From Phymatolithon calcareum (Eukaryota; Rhodophyta; Florideophyceae; Hapalidiales): a DNA stretch of 64,000 nucleotides. The stretch covers positions 2,728,001 to 2,792,000 of the forward strand of contig OZ345359.1 in the NCBI GenBank assembly GCA_977006965.1. Reading direction: 5' to 3'. Within the stretch, counting starts at the first letter, position 1. The number at the start of each line of letters is the position of its first letter. A program made the translations under genes and the position numbers. The notes beneath the pieces are model-generated. The model was not told where the DNA came from, searched no databases, and was given only the letters and a program-made list of their open reading frames with translations. Shown one piece after another: positions 1 through 10,457 of the stretch.

Positions 1-1317
1 GAGATTTTTGGGGGTGTTCGATTAGGTCTGTCAATATCCATCTTGACCGGTGTCGTTTGGTCAGCACAAGATTTATAGGAGACTGGAGGTGCAGTTATTA
101 GGCGTGTGGGGTCGAGATGCTTGTTATAGGCCTTGAAGTTGCTTGCCAGACATCGGAAGATTTTTTCAGTTTGTACGTCGACTACCAGGTAGTGGTTGGT
201 GTCAAGACGGTGAGGATATCGTGATAGCACTGGGCGAGGATGGTCCTTTTTTAGTTTCCGGGGGACTGATTTGAGGACTGTGACGTATGCGAAAGCGAAA
301 GTTCTGCACACTGGGTTTCCCGGAGGGCTCCCAAAGAACCTCTAGTACTTGCTTCACACTTTCATGGTATGTGTAGTTATATTTTGTCACAGTGTACAGA
401 ACAGCGATGTTCCAGAACTTGAACGGCATTCTGGCAGTAAACATGGTTGCCCGTACGCGCTCAAAGATCACTCGATTGGCTTGCTCTGCCATGGATTTTT
501 CTTCGGTCGTGTATGGTGTTGTTGGGTCGTATAGTATCCCGTTGTGCTCATAATATTTCGTTACATCGGCAGCTCCATATTCTGCCCCGCCATCAGGACG
601 AAATCGCTTAAATTTGGTGCCCATCTACGTCGCAATGCGCTGCAGTGCAACGGGAGACTTGCATATGAATACGAGCTTTCGTCGGGTATATTCTTGAGTG
701 AATGTTACAAAATATTTATAACCTTGGACACTTGTAAAGTTGCTTTCGCATGAGTCAGAGGTTACGAGCTGGCCTCTCGGATATTGGGGCATGTATCCCC
801 GAAATAGAGCGTTTATCTGACGACCAACGACGCAACGCGAGTGCAGATGACGGTCGAGGCAGACGGGGCGGTAGCACTTGAACGAGATTATGTTTGGCCT
901 TTGTGGAGAGCTTGCTAGAGTTCGTGTGGTTAACGATGATGTTCCAGTCCATGTAGTGGGGCTGGATCGAATTGGAGGGGGAGATCTTTCTACGTGCGGG
1001 CTCTTTGTAATATCGAGAGTTGCGATGTCTTCATTGCTATTAAAGAAGAGCATCGTCTTCACGGCGGAAGGCGGAGATCGAATTTCGGTAATCGCCTGGG
1101 ATCTAGCTGTGTTCCGAGGTGCGTGAGGTTGTTTCCATGGGATGGTTTTTGCACCATTTGCTTTTGTTTCTCGGTGGACTCGAGGCGACCTTAAGGGCGG
1201 CAATTTTGTCACGAATTTATAAAGTCCGTCGCGCATGGCCGCCATAGCAATTATTTCTGATTCAGTGGGCCTTGGCTGGCGCGGGATGACATATACTGAG
1301 TCTGCCTTGAAAAGCAT
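1..1317 (-). pseudogene. pol: Ty1/copia integrase fragment, frameshifted (element F)
   Basis: Remnant of a copia-type retrotransposon polyprotein, reading leftward off the window edge. The first stretch (1317 to 625) ends in a block with GYKYFVTFTQEYTRR, which matches the start of the integrase core. After a frame change, 624-202 carries FRPDGGAEYGAADVTKYYE and PYTTEEKSMAEQANRVIFE, the copia pattern around the second catalytic Asp and the catalytic Glu, followed by the usual KFWNIAVLYTVTKYNYTYH stretch. The frame between 200 and 1 continues as a proline/threonine-rich linker of the kind found before reverse transcriptase, so RT probably lies outside the window. The region is split by at least one frameshift and is not functional. 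Sequence around the active site differs clearly from elements A-E, so I treat it as a separate copy or lineage. Confidence 0.75.
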
Positions 1318-1420
1318 GGACTTGTTTTTTTTGTAAACTTGGGAATCGGAGACAAGGTTCCACGCGAAAGGGGGAGCGGAGATGGCTTTGGGTATAGTAG
1401 TTGCTGAGGCTGTGTTGGTA

Positions 1421-1966
1421 TTAGTGACTTACAGTAATGCGGGAGTTTTGGATTCTCGTTTGTCGCAGTGCGGGTGTATTTGGCTGATTTTTACGTTTGC
1501 ATTGTGTTTTGCGGACTTTTGAGGTGAGTAATGTTGGCTCCGGAGTCAGCGAAATACTTAACTTGTCAGAGTTTATTTCATGGTCATTGTAGTCGAAGTA
1601 CGTCGAAGTATGCTCTACTTCCCTTGGAATCTCGGAAATATTGGCACGTCTTCCCTCTGGCTTAACCCTTGGGCGGGTTCCCGATTTTCCTTGAGTCGCC
1701 TCTTCTGGAGATGCGGTCTTCCAGCAGTTATCACTTCTTGTGATAATGGCAGTACTTTCTGTGGAGGTCACGACGTAGACCAAGAGACGAGAGAGGAAAA
1801 GAGCAGGAGAGGCTTGACAGATCAGTAGGAAAGAAAGACAAGACAACAAAACATCAAAATTCAAGAAACAGTGTAAGATTGGAGGACCCCCCTGAGCACA
1901 ATCCATAGCCTTGCGGGAACTCAACCCGACGTGATGATAGACATGTGGGCGAGGTACGCAGTGCAA
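1421..1966 (-). CDS. Unrecognised ORF, possibly upstream gag/protease part of element F
   Basis: An open frame of 181 codons on the same strand as the integrase remnant, lying where gag or protease would be expected. I see no zinc knuckle and no protease D-S/T-G motif. The N-terminal third is hydrophobic and cysteine/leucine-rich; the rest is basic and polar (SGTRPRVKPEGRRANIS). It may be degenerate retroelement sequence or chance. No function is assigned. Confidence 0.2.
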   Translation of the reverse strand: MHCVPRPHVYHHVGLSSRKAMDCAQGGPPILHCFLNFDVLLSCLSFLLICQASPALFLSRLLVYVVTSTESTAIITRSDNCWKTASPEEATQGKSGTRPRVKPEGRRANISEIPREVEHTSTYFDYNDHEINSDKLSISLTPEPTLLTSKVRKTQCKRKNQPNTPALRQTRIQNSRITVSH

Positions 1967-2082
1967 GATTTGGGAAGATTAACGACGTATTCATAGTGCA
2001 ATAAAGTCAGACACCACGTGAACAGAATAGAAAGCAGACAGCGTCGCCAAAAGGATCACTTCCGTGATGATGGGTGGGCGGG

Positions 2083-2529
2083 ATTGTAGGTTGTTTTAGA
2101 AGCCCTCAACGCCAGCGCTCGCCGACAAAAGAACAGCTTCGCATTGCGCTGTAACCCTTCCGGGGAAGACTACAGCATATTGCCTTCATCATCCCACCAT
2201 CATCTCCTCTTGTATCTCGCTTTCTAGCATCATTTGTTTGTCCATCGCTTGTTTCAATTCCTCTTATGTTCTATCATTCATCTGTGGTTAAGTTAGGTTG
2301 ATTTGAAGGGTTCCCAGCAGCGTCGCTGCTAGTTCGTCGTAGTTGTCAATATATGCCGAGAGATTTCGCGGAAGGAAGCGGCTGAAAAACAATTTGACTG
2401 CCCAAAGTCTTTATTTTCTCGACCTGATTTGGACTACGGGGTTTGGATTCTCGCTCATATCAATGGCGATTTTTCGTTTTTTGACTTCTCCGTCTCTCTC
2501 CATGCCCAATAGATTCGCAGTTTCTCATT
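2083..2529 (-). repeat. Dispersed repeat R1, copy 1
   Basis: About 450 bp that match 19970-20413 in the same orientation at roughly 85% by eye, from ATTGTAGG through the shared AGCCCTCAAC and TGTAACCCTTCC blocks to AGATTCGCAGTTTCTCATT. Both copies have small indels. The match ends abruptly where copy 1 joins an open frame of the unrecognised protein family (2455-2825) and where copy 2 joins sequence beside the piggyBac-like remnant. It is probably the non-coding end of a mobile element. Confidence 0.7.
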
Positions 2530-2825
2530 CTTGTGTGTGACCTTTCCTTCTACGGCCCTCTTCGCAGGGACGTTCAACAATTCGAGCTCTTCGAGATATC
2601 GAATATGCCTATGTGCCTGTGCTAAGTCCTCATCCTTGCCTCTTAGTTTTTGCTTCTCTCCAAGTTCCGTTTTGAATGCAGGAGTCGCAGCGCAAAATGT
2701 TCTCCTAATATCTTGCGCCTCAACTCTGGTACTGTGATTCTGCATAGCGTTCGCATTCGATCATTATTCCTCTTATCAAAATGGCCGAATATTAAGGAGT
2801 AGAACAGTTCTTTCACCTGATCCAA
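2455..2825 (-). pseudogene. Unrecognised protein family (UF1), copy 1, frameshifted
   Basis: Two overlapping minus-strand frames together resemble the ORF at 21427-22029. Frame one (2825-2643) has RMRTLCRI followed by a basic helix-like stretch. Frame two (2745-2455) has DEDLAQAHRHIRYLEE and then GKVTHKNEKLRIYWAWRE. In copy 2 the matching parts are RMRVLCRL and DLADVTKDIEYIRKEE, then GKVSKKRRIEDTVEEWMAQEE. The distance between the two blocks is 43 residues in copy 2 and about 128 nucleotides here, so the copies are collinear with one frameshift between the blocks. The region is highly charged and probably coiled coil. The C-terminal half is missing: the frame runs into repeat R1. Function unknown. 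Confidence 0.5.
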
Positions 2826-2830
2826 ATGCT

Positions 2831-5120
2831 CTTGAATGTACTTCGATCACGGCATTATGTGCAGTGCGTATTCCCATCGACATTGGAGCAGGGCCATATA
2901 TATATGGATATGTATTTTGTTGTCGTCAATCCTTTAGCCCGTGACGAAGGTAAGAACGGAAAACTTGCGGGAACTCTCTCTGTCGTATTCAACTGGCAAG
3001 ACCGCGAGCCTTCTCGGAGGGAGAGAAATAAGTTTCACGATATCCGCACATACGCCTACATGACGCTTTCGGCACAAGCGAAGAGACGGACTAGAAGAAG
3101 AGAAAGGGAGGAAAGAACAATTTAGTCCTTGAAGCTGTCGAGAAAACTCTACCAAACGCGATAGATTATTCCCCGGTGCCTCGCTCGCAGAACCGGCGCG
3201 TGGTGGCACTGTGGTAGTGCGGTCCGTAGGCGTGAACTGCTTATTGAGCGGGTGGCGCTTCCCAGGCGCAGTCGGTTACGAGGGGAGACGGTGTGTGAAG
3301 TAGGATGGGTGTACTTGTACTTGATTCCGACTTGTCGAGATTAATGAGATGGGAAACTATTCTAGCTTATATAGTATCCATCACCAGGGGGAGCTCGGGA
3401 CTGATTTTGGCTTAGACTGTCGTCTATTGCAGACAGTGAACCGCACGCTAATCGAGATGTTTCAGTTCGCAACGTATGCGTGCCGTTAGGTGCTAGCAAT
3501 GTAGCGCAAAGCTTTGCAGATATTCTTGAGAGCTGTGCTCGGTGTTCTGCACAGCGAGCTCTTGTTTCGGCTAGGTCTTCTGTTGGCTGCTGTCGGTACG
3601 CAAGCGACAATATTTGTTTGTCTTCTCGTCTTGAACACCAATCACGGGTGATCGTTGCTTGACCGTCGCTGGCTTGATGAGGGTGTGTCAGGCTGAGCGC
3701 ATATAACCGATAGATGAACGGTTCATATGTCGAGGGAGCACTGTCTGCCTGGCTGACGATCGATGAGAGATGATAGAGACTTCTCACAGGATCGAATCTG
3801 CGATAGAAGCAGCGAACTTTGCTGGTCTTTCGAACTTGGAGCCAGTACACAAAAAGGGGAAAAGGGGAGCTTGACCGCGATTGTCGTTGTACTGGCTTGC
3901 ACGACGACACGATTGCGCTGAAGAAGGTGGGGATAAACTCCGATTCCGCTATTTCACGGATTTAGATTTTGGTATCTTTAGGTTACATAGCACTTGGCAA
4001 TATATGCACGTTTCATGCACTGCTGTCTGTGTCCTGGTGGGCGACATACACGTAATCGGTCGGCTAGCCAAAAGTGTATAAATACCAAGGCAGAGTGAAC
4101 GCGTAGGGAAATAAAACGTAGCAGTTATCAACAAGATGATGGTTCCTAAGGTAGAGCAAAGTAGATTCGTTTACAAGACGGAACCCCGAGTGCCTTCTCT
4201 GCCTTCTCGACGCTCCTCGCCGGGCGCGTACCCTTGCAACAACTCGGTGGGTCTTGTGCCGCACGTGGCCGCGTGCATTACAGGAACGGAATATCTTGAC
4301 TGGGACAAGGGAAAGTGCAGGCCCTCAGGCTCAACAGCGATAAGAATTCGATGACCCACTTCAGTGAGCGCATGTTTGGTGTTTTCCTAAAACGAGTAGG
4401 GACCTCTTCAAATTAAACCTATTTATCTTTCTTTCTTTCTTTTATTGCGGGATTTATCAGAGCTGGTAAACAACTCCACATCCTTACGGCTCCAGTAGAC
4501 TTAACAGATACGAGTGGTACTTGATGTCACAACAGCTGCCCAAGCTGCACAATGTGCAGACCTTGGGGAAGCTTAACATCTATATCGCTACATAGCCAAT
4601 CTTCAGTCGCCGTCCTTCAAAGGGATGCCCCGGGTTGGAAACCATTTAGGACGCTCACGGTAGCTAGTCATCTCGCTGCCTTCTTTCATCTTCTTCTTTC
4701 TTCTCTCCCAGCTTCCTTGAGCGTTGCGGCACACCACTCAGGGCGGAATCCATGTACTACCATACTACCAGAAGGTGATAGTCTTCTCCCATGGGGAGGC
4801 CGGATCACAGCTCTTGCAAGTTCAAAAAAATCCTGCACTGTAGCGGGGAAAAATTCCTGACTGAGCTCTTGGTTCCTATCTGTGACGCACAGGTGAACGG
4901 GCCGGACCGGTATGATAGCCGGCCTGTATCAAATCCGCTTAAATTCGCAAGATTTTCTCGAAATCTTGCAACGGCGGGCTTGGGTCTGGCATTTCAAGTG
5001 TGGCAAGTTCTCGATTCGCCAAGTCCCTGGAGTGCGCGTTCACGATCGCGTCCGCCATTTCCGGCGGGATTACCGTCGGAAGGAGCGCTTTGTGCAGCTT
5101 TATCGCTGCGGCCACTTGCG
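2831..5120. other. No recognisable gene
   Basis: Several open frames of 60-180 codons exist on both strands, but none shows a domain I recognise, and they overlap one another. A short TTTC microsatellite lies near 4427-4442. Nothing else stands out before the GC-rich hairpin at 5121. Confidence 0.5.
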
Positions 5121-5217
5121 CCGGCGCGGGCGCCCGCGCCCGCGCCGGAAACTTGTCTTTTTTCGTTTGTGGTCCGTTCGGTCCGGTCAAACCCTTCTCC
5201 CCCCTTTTTCGTTCCAC
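4939..5217 (-). CDS. Hypothetical small protein
   Basis: An open frame of 92 codons starting with ATG. The N-terminus is basic (MERKRGEKG), then comes an Ala/Pro/Arg run encoded by the GC-rich hairpin, then a helix-like segment AAAIKLHKALLPTVIPPEMA and an acidic end. The helix-like part is the only hint that this strand could be coding. Three plus-strand frames overlap it. I do not recognise it. Confidence 0.2.
   Translation of the reverse strand: MERKRGEKGLTGPNGPQTKKDKFPARARAPAPAQVAAAIKLHKALLPTVIPPEMADAIVNAHSRDLANRELATLEMPDPSPPLQDFEKILRI
5121..5148. repeat. Perfect GC hairpin, 12-bp stem
   Basis: CCGGCGCGGGCG at 5121-5132 is followed by a 4-base loop (CCCG) and its exact reverse complement at 5137-5148. 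All 24 stem bases are G or C, in an otherwise mixed-composition region. Confidence 0.8.
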
Positions 5218-6209
5218 CTATTTATCTAATAAGGCGAGCCGAAGCATTTTCTAGCGTTTTATTTGTCTCATTTGTTTGATTTTCAATTAACACTCAGATA
5301 CTGCTCTTACTAGGGGAATGCAAGAGGGTACAAAAGCAGGAGAGGTGTCATACCGAATTTAAATGGTAAGCCTATGTGGCGTCCGTATGAAGTAGAGCAG
5401 ACAGGGCGAAAATGTATCATAAACGTAGCCGGTTGATAGAAAAAATCCAGCGTACAGCTCGCGTACGTTATGGACCATAATGCAGCGAAGCCTCATGTTG
5501 CAGCATTCGCATTTGAGAAGAATAATAGAGAAGTAGTTTTTCGAGTTCTGCCTGTGCACTGTGCATAAATTGTGCACAGCTCGCGCCCGTGGCTTTCGTA
5601 GTTTTCGAAAGTTGCCCGCGAAAAGGCGAGATGTAGCCGTTGTGCACTGGACGGATTTAACTAATGCAGCGGAAGACTTGGGGGTGTGGCTATCGGTTTT
5701 CGCCTGTCTAACAGCGATGGACGCGAGCGGAACGTCCTCGGAGGCTAGTACATCTGCTGGCAATCTCGGGCTTCAATCAGCCGTGCGTTCTGGGCTGGAA
5801 CATGTGCGTTCATCCGTTGGTCATTCTCTCTTGCGAGAAGTGCTCGCATGATCCACCTATGCGAAATATAACCAATCGCTTACGGCCACGTTGCCACAAT
5901 CTAATCAGCTAATCACGAAAGCGCCCGCACTAGCGCCTCGGCATCCGACATTGCACCGCAACGTTTACTGCACTGGAACTATACTGTCCACAGGATTCTT
6001 ACAGCTCTAAATGTCCTCGCACAATTCCATTGGCCATGGTCGAACGACGGCTGCGTCAGAGCATTGCAAGAATCGAGCTTCATCACTTAATTTTTGGTAC
6101 AAAAATTTCTTCATAATGAACCTGACACAACACAGGCAACATAATTAATGCTTTGAAATATCAAGTTTCTGCTTTTGTCGCCCTCCTAACATTCCCCTGC
6201 TCAAACGAA

Positions 6210-6214
6210 TCAAT
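6210..6214. repeat. Target site duplication of A, left copy (TCAAT)
   Basis: TCAAT directly precedes the 5' LTR; the partner is at 18096-18100. The same pair flanks the mirrored element B at 32918-32922 and 23051-23055. Confidence 0.8.
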
Positions 6215-6411
6215 TGTGAAAGAACTAATCATAAATGCTGCTGACACTGCAGGCTCCATGAGTGCCGAGATAAAATTCTCTTTCTACGTAGGTTACACCT
6301 CCGGAGAATCATCTGTAATCTCAACAGACCTAACAATAATATCCTTGCTGCTGCTGTTCTTCTTCCGGAGAGACAGAAAGAGAATTTCCTACTGATCCTC
6401 ATTTTCTGACA
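6215..6411 (+). repeat. 5' LTR of element A (197 bp)
   Basis: Begins TGTGAAAGAACTAATCAT and ends ATTTTCTGACA, the usual TG...CA termini. It has the same length as the 5' LTR of B, while both 3' LTRs are 205 bp. The length difference lies mainly near the GGTTACACCTCCGGAG block, where the 3' copies carry extra bases. Confidence 0.85.
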
Positions 6412-6427
6412 TGGGAGCACCGGAAAG
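6412..6427 (+). other. Probable primer binding site of A
   Basis: TGGGAGCACCGGAAAG follows the LTR directly and starts with TGG, as expected for pairing with a tRNA 3' CCA end. The same sequence follows the 5' LTR of B on the other strand. Which tRNA is used cannot be told from the window. Confidence 0.5.
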
Positions 6428-6453
6428 TTAAGAAACACAAAAACTTCGTAACC

Positions 6454-6963
6454 ATGGACAGAGACCGGGACATCATCAAGCTCCCAGAGCTCAACAAAGC
6501 CGCAGACTTCATCCACTGGAAACGTTGCCATCACCAGTACCTGCGCAAGAACGATCTTCATCTCGTCGGACTCTCCGAGGAACCGGATGACGACGGGGAC
6601 GCTGCAGAATATCTCACAAAGTCAACAAAGGCCAAAGCGGACATCGTCTTGTCTCTGGGTCCTGCTGCTCAGACTCAAACCCGTAAGAATATCAATAATG
6701 ACGATAAGACGGCCAAAGAACTGTCGGAAGAAATTTCTCGAATTTACACCACGTCAAGCACGCAGACTATCCTCAACCTTCGACACAAGCTCTATTTTCT
6801 CCGCTTCGACGAGAACAAGAGCAGAGATGCGCACATCACAAAGTTTCTCGCAATTTGCAATGAGTTAGCAACGATGGACGAAGAATTCACTGAGAAGGAC
6901 AAAGTCAACAAACTGTTTCGCACCTTACCGGAGAAGTTTGCACCTTTGGCCAGAGATCGCTAG
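6454..6963 (+). pseudogene. gag: Copia gag, capsid part (element A)
   Basis: An open frame of 169 codons starting 42 bp after the LTR with MDRDRDIIKLPELNK. It has the copia gag (UBN2-like) pattern: an N-terminal part with FIHWKRCHHQYL, a middle part KTAKELSEEISRIYTTSS, and LNLRHKLYFLRFDENKSRDAHITKF, typical of the capsid helix region. It stops early (LARDR), before the zinc knuckle. The nucleocapsid region at about 7090-7190 is still recognisable in DNA but has lost a base compared with copy B, so the knuckle is out of frame. It would form the particle shell if intact. Confidence 0.8.
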
Positions 6964-7511
6964 AACAGTTAACGAGCAGCACAAACACCAAACTTTCTAA
7001 CCGAGCAGTAACACCGCATTCGTCAGAGGTCAAGACCGTGGGCGCTGGAAGGGTCGGAATGGCAGACTGTACCGTCGTGAACAGAACGGACGCGGACGAG
7101 GAGGAATGAACATGACCAACGGTATAGGTAGCCATGTTACTACTGCGGAAAAGTAGAACACTTCATCCGTTTTTGTCCCGAGAAACGTGCCGAGTACACT
7201 CAACGCTATTATAGACCATTCCGATCTAGGCGAGGGAGAACGAGAGGCTATTACAGAGGCTCGCGCGGATATCGAGGACGGCGAGGAAAATACAGCCGGC
7301 AGCAATACCGTGGTCATGACTTTGGACACGATCAAGCACATGACATGTATACGCCCCAATATCACGAGCAACACGATGAGCATGACTTCAACGGACAGGC
7401 ATCGTCAAAGTATTTGAGCGGATACATTCACGCATCCCGACGCACATCGTTTGGAAACCCGCACAATGGCTCTAGATTCGGCGACCCGTTAGGCCGTTCC
7501 ATGCGAACAAT

Positions 7512-7829
7512 GTGGTCGTATGGTTCCGAAGCGCGCTGGCCAGGATTGGCAAGGAAAAGTCGCACCGCGCGCTCATTGACTCGGGAGCGACGCAAAACTT
7601 TTGCCATGACCTGTCCATGTTCATAGAGTATGAACGTATCGCCAAAGGAACGGTGACCACCACATTTGGTACAGCGCACATCTTGGGAATGGGACTGATC
7701 TGGATACCGCTTGACGGAGGAATGCAAGTCGAAGCATACCATGCTCCGCAATTTCATTCGCACATCTTGGCTCTCTGTTATCTCGCGAAACGCTACAATA
7801 TTCCGTTCGCGGATTACTACGGCGATTAA
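7512..7829 (+). pseudogene. pol: Copia aspartic protease (element A)
   Basis: An open frame of 105 codons. ALIDSGATQNF near residues 20-30 carries the retropepsin D-S-G-A catalytic motif, and the following FGTAHILGMGLIWIPL fits the flap and second half of copia protease. It ends at a TAA in a stretch that remains open in copy B (YRDYNGCFILYKR), so the stop is specific to A or to a small group of copies. In an active element it would release capsid and enzymes from the polyprotein. Confidence 0.75.
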
Positions 7830-7859
7830 AACGGCTGTTTCATCCTATACAAGCGGACA

Positions 7860-9012
7860 ATGAATATATCTTACGAAACTCCATGCGTCGACGGGCTTTA
7901 TCACATGGATTTGAAAACCGACAACAATTCTCACAAAGTGGCAGCAGTCATACAGCGTTCCCAACCCAGAATCCATCTCTTGGCACAACAAAACTGGCCA
8001 TCCGAGCGCGCAACGGTACATGATGCTGGCAGAACGTTTGCCGAGTGTTCCTCGTTTTCATTCATCCACGATGAACAACTTGGAATGTATCCCATGCCTG
8101 ACTGCAAAGTCGAAACGCTCGCCAGTTTACTCATCTCGCATGTCCGCATCCAATCCCATACAGGAGATACATCTTGACATCTCAGGGTCTTTCATCCCTA
8201 CGCTGAGCAAAGAGACATTTGCGGTTCAATTCATCGACGCTCTCACAGCCAAGTCCGACATTACGGTGCTTAAAGCATGGAGCGATCTCTCAGCTGCCCT
8301 CCTGGAATACAAAGCCAGAGTAGAAAAGCAATTCGTTGAACATGGTCATCACATCAAGACCATTCGACTGGACAACGCCGGTGAAAACTTCTCCAGTGTT
8401 GTGGTACAGCTCTGTTACGACAAAGGAATTCGCGTTGCGCCATCTCCTGCATACGTACCCGATAGCAATGTAACAGCCGAAAGACTAGTCCAAGAGCACT
8501 GAGTCAGAGCCAGAGTACTCATGTTCGCCACTGAACTTCCGAAGACACTCTGGGGCGAAGCTCTCGTACACGCGAAATGGTTGCGCAACCGCACGCCATC
8601 AAGCCGACTTGGCGGAGATCTGCAAATACTGAAGTGCCACCCGAATGACAAAGTGGACATCAGAAAAGTACTCGAATTCGGACAGGTCGGATTCGCGTTC
8701 ATTTACCGATCACCAACAGCAGCACGAAAGAAGTTCCTTCCAAGATCGGAGCCCGCTCGATTCGTCGGCATGGAAATTGACACGCGACTCATCCGTGTGT
8801 TCATCCCGGGGCGTGGAGTCGTCAAAGTAGTACGCCCCAGAGACTTTCTAGTCATGCAGGACAACCATCTACCGGCATATCCACACTTTTTGACGGATTG
8901 TCACAACGAGCATCCATCGAAGCAGAAGACAAGAACCCCAGCGCTGAGGCACATCTCATCCACTGCTATGCATCTTTACACCGTGAGAAGCCAAACCTCG
9001 CACATCCGCTAG
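7860..9012 (+). pseudogene. pol: Copia integrase (element A), broken
   Basis: Three consecutive frames (7860-8177, 8020-8502, 8521-9012) cover integrase. The zinc-binding part is only seen in the mixed frame around 7970-8090 (CIPCLTAKSKR). The catalytic core has IHLDISGSF (first Asp), IRLDNAGENF (second Asp) and SNVTAERLVQEH (Glu). A TGA directly after QEH interrupts the core. The same stop is present in copy B, so it predates the duplication. The C-terminal frame has MFATELPKTLWGEALVHA and the copia-typical RFVGMEIDTRLIRVFIPG. It is inactive as it stands. Confidence 0.8.
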
Positions 9013-9211
9013 CTATTGCAGCTGACCGGGCACCACGATCGTTCAGAGAAGCGTGTAAAACATCAGCACGGGCTGCAGCCATCGATCACGAATATGATGC
9101 CCACATAAAGAGAGGCACATGGTCGTACGTCATTCTCACACTGGAAATGAACATCCTGCAATACATTTGGGTGTTCAAGTCCAAACCACTTGATGCAGAA
9201 GGATCGCCGTA
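8898..9211 (+). pseudogene. pol: Copia reverse transcriptase N-terminus, truncated (element A)
   Basis: RAPRSFREACKTSARAAAID, then HIKRGTWSYVILTLE and YIWVFKSKPLDAEGS, follow the copia order: substrate-proximal Ala-rich helix, the GTW block and the KWVFK-type motif that opens the RT domain. The match with copy B ends at base 9211, right after GATGCAGAAGGATCGC. The palm and the YVDD box are absent from element A. Confidence 0.75.
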
Positions 9212-9689
9212 CTTTTGCTGCCGGCGTAGCCGTGGCCGTTGTTGATTAATCGATCACTGGCTTGCAGTGGACGTCGGTCACAATCGCATCACAAGAACAT
9301 AAGACGTTACCGTCGGGTGCTACGTCTTAAGTCCCCTTCCACGAATGTGAAGGGTAAGAGATCTCGGCCGTCTCCTTATTCGGCACTCGTAAGAGTTTCA
9401 GTCTTCTTTCGAAGAATGGCTTACCTGACCTGCAGGTCCTTTCTTGTTCTCTGTTTATCTTCTTGTGTCCCCGTCTCTCTGTGACGCTAGTCGCCAGCGC
9501 AATTTATACCCATTCCTGGGCTTGCGATCGCAACCTACTTGTTGCGTGTAATCATCTACAGGTATAGGGTAGTGATAAAGTACTCCAAGAAAATATTATG
9601 CTCTACCAAGCGAACATGCAAGCATGATTGCACAACGTAGTACAAGCAATAATAATATTGCTAGTACTCGATACTTGGACAAATTCCGG
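9212..9689. other. Junction sequence between A and E
   Basis: Unrelated to the right arm. The only frame of note (9239-9484 plus) is 81 codons with no recognisable domain. Since it directly follows the RNase H end of element E on the minus strand, it could be the 3' non-coding end or a partial LTR of E, but no matching copy upstream of E was found. Confidence 0.4.
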
Positions 9690-10457
9690 TTACTGCGACA
9701 TTCCCAGCATTTCCTTTTTGTACAAGTTGCTTTTCGTTGGAGCAAAAGAGTTCATTTTAATAGGCCTGACTTCTTTCTTGTCACGTTCAATCCATGATTC
9801 CATAGTCGGGTTAAACTTGTTGGATGAAATAACCTTTGCCAGAGTTCCATTTCTCTTCTCCGTCTTCATTAAATCATCAGCTGGGTTTGTGGCTCCTGAA
9901 TTCCATACAAGATATGTAATTTCCCTCTTTTCATATGCTTCTCGAATCAAACTGAGATCAATTAGAAGCCGTTTTTCAGTCGTTTGCCCAAGTGTGATAG
10001 CCAAACAATATAGAGAGCGAGAATCCGTTGCAGGTGTAAGATTAACATTAGTCCGACAAGTGGCGCGTTGAATGCTATCTCGAATAGTGAATCCAATGTC
10101 AAAGCCATCGACAAGCGAAAACAATTCGGCAGCTAGAGCACTTTTCGCGACCCTCTTGATTTTCTCTGATGTATAGTGAAGAATATTGCAGTCTCCGTTC
10201 TTTGGATTACGGATCATGACCAGGACACCAAGTTGTGATGAACAATCTCTGTTAACCCCAAAAGCTGCTTCCAAGCAAACAAAAACTTCACAGGTGTCTG
10301 ACGGTATGTGAATATAACAGAGCCCCATCAAAGAAGGTCCAGATGTGATTGTGTTTTCAGCCTTCTTGAGTAGTTTTAGAGCTCCATTAACATCTTCTTC
10401 GAACAATTTCTCAGTAATTTGATTGAGTTGAGCGATGAATACCATTGCATCAGGCAT
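9690..10457 (-). pseudogene. pol: RNase H domain of element E
   Basis: An open frame of 255 codons and the best preserved part of E. LEAAFGVNRDCSSQLGVLV gives the first RNase H strand with an Asp, SEKIKRVAKSALAAELFSL the catalytic Glu helix, and LTPATDSRSLYCLA the third acidic block (TDS). EKRLLIDLSLIREAYEKREI and TNPADDLMK complete the copia RNase H pattern. It would remove the RNA strand during cDNA synthesis. It overlaps the preceding RT frame by eight bases, so a frameshift separates the two. Confidence 0.8.

Larger units (their letters stand above)
5490..9211. repeat. Palindrome, outer left arm
   Basis: This block is the inverted counterpart of 29930-33642. It includes about 720 bp of sequence outside element A, the 5' LTR of A, its gag, protease and integrase, and the first part of RT. 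Similarity to the right copy is high but with many substitutions and small indels, clearly lower than in the inner arms. It stops sharply at 9211 inside RT, where the left arm switches to unrelated sequence. Confidence 0.85.

Noticed and set aside
3195-3285. tRNA-like D arm (GTGGCACTGTGGTAGTGC) with a possible B box about 65 bp later
   Set aside because: GCAC/GTGC pairs, but neither an acceptor stem, an anticodon stem nor a T stem can be formed; too weak for a tRNA or SINE call.
3362-3910. 182-codon minus-strand ORF
   Set aside because: No domain, low-complexity Ser/Arg content, overlapped by frames on the other strand; not supported as a gene.
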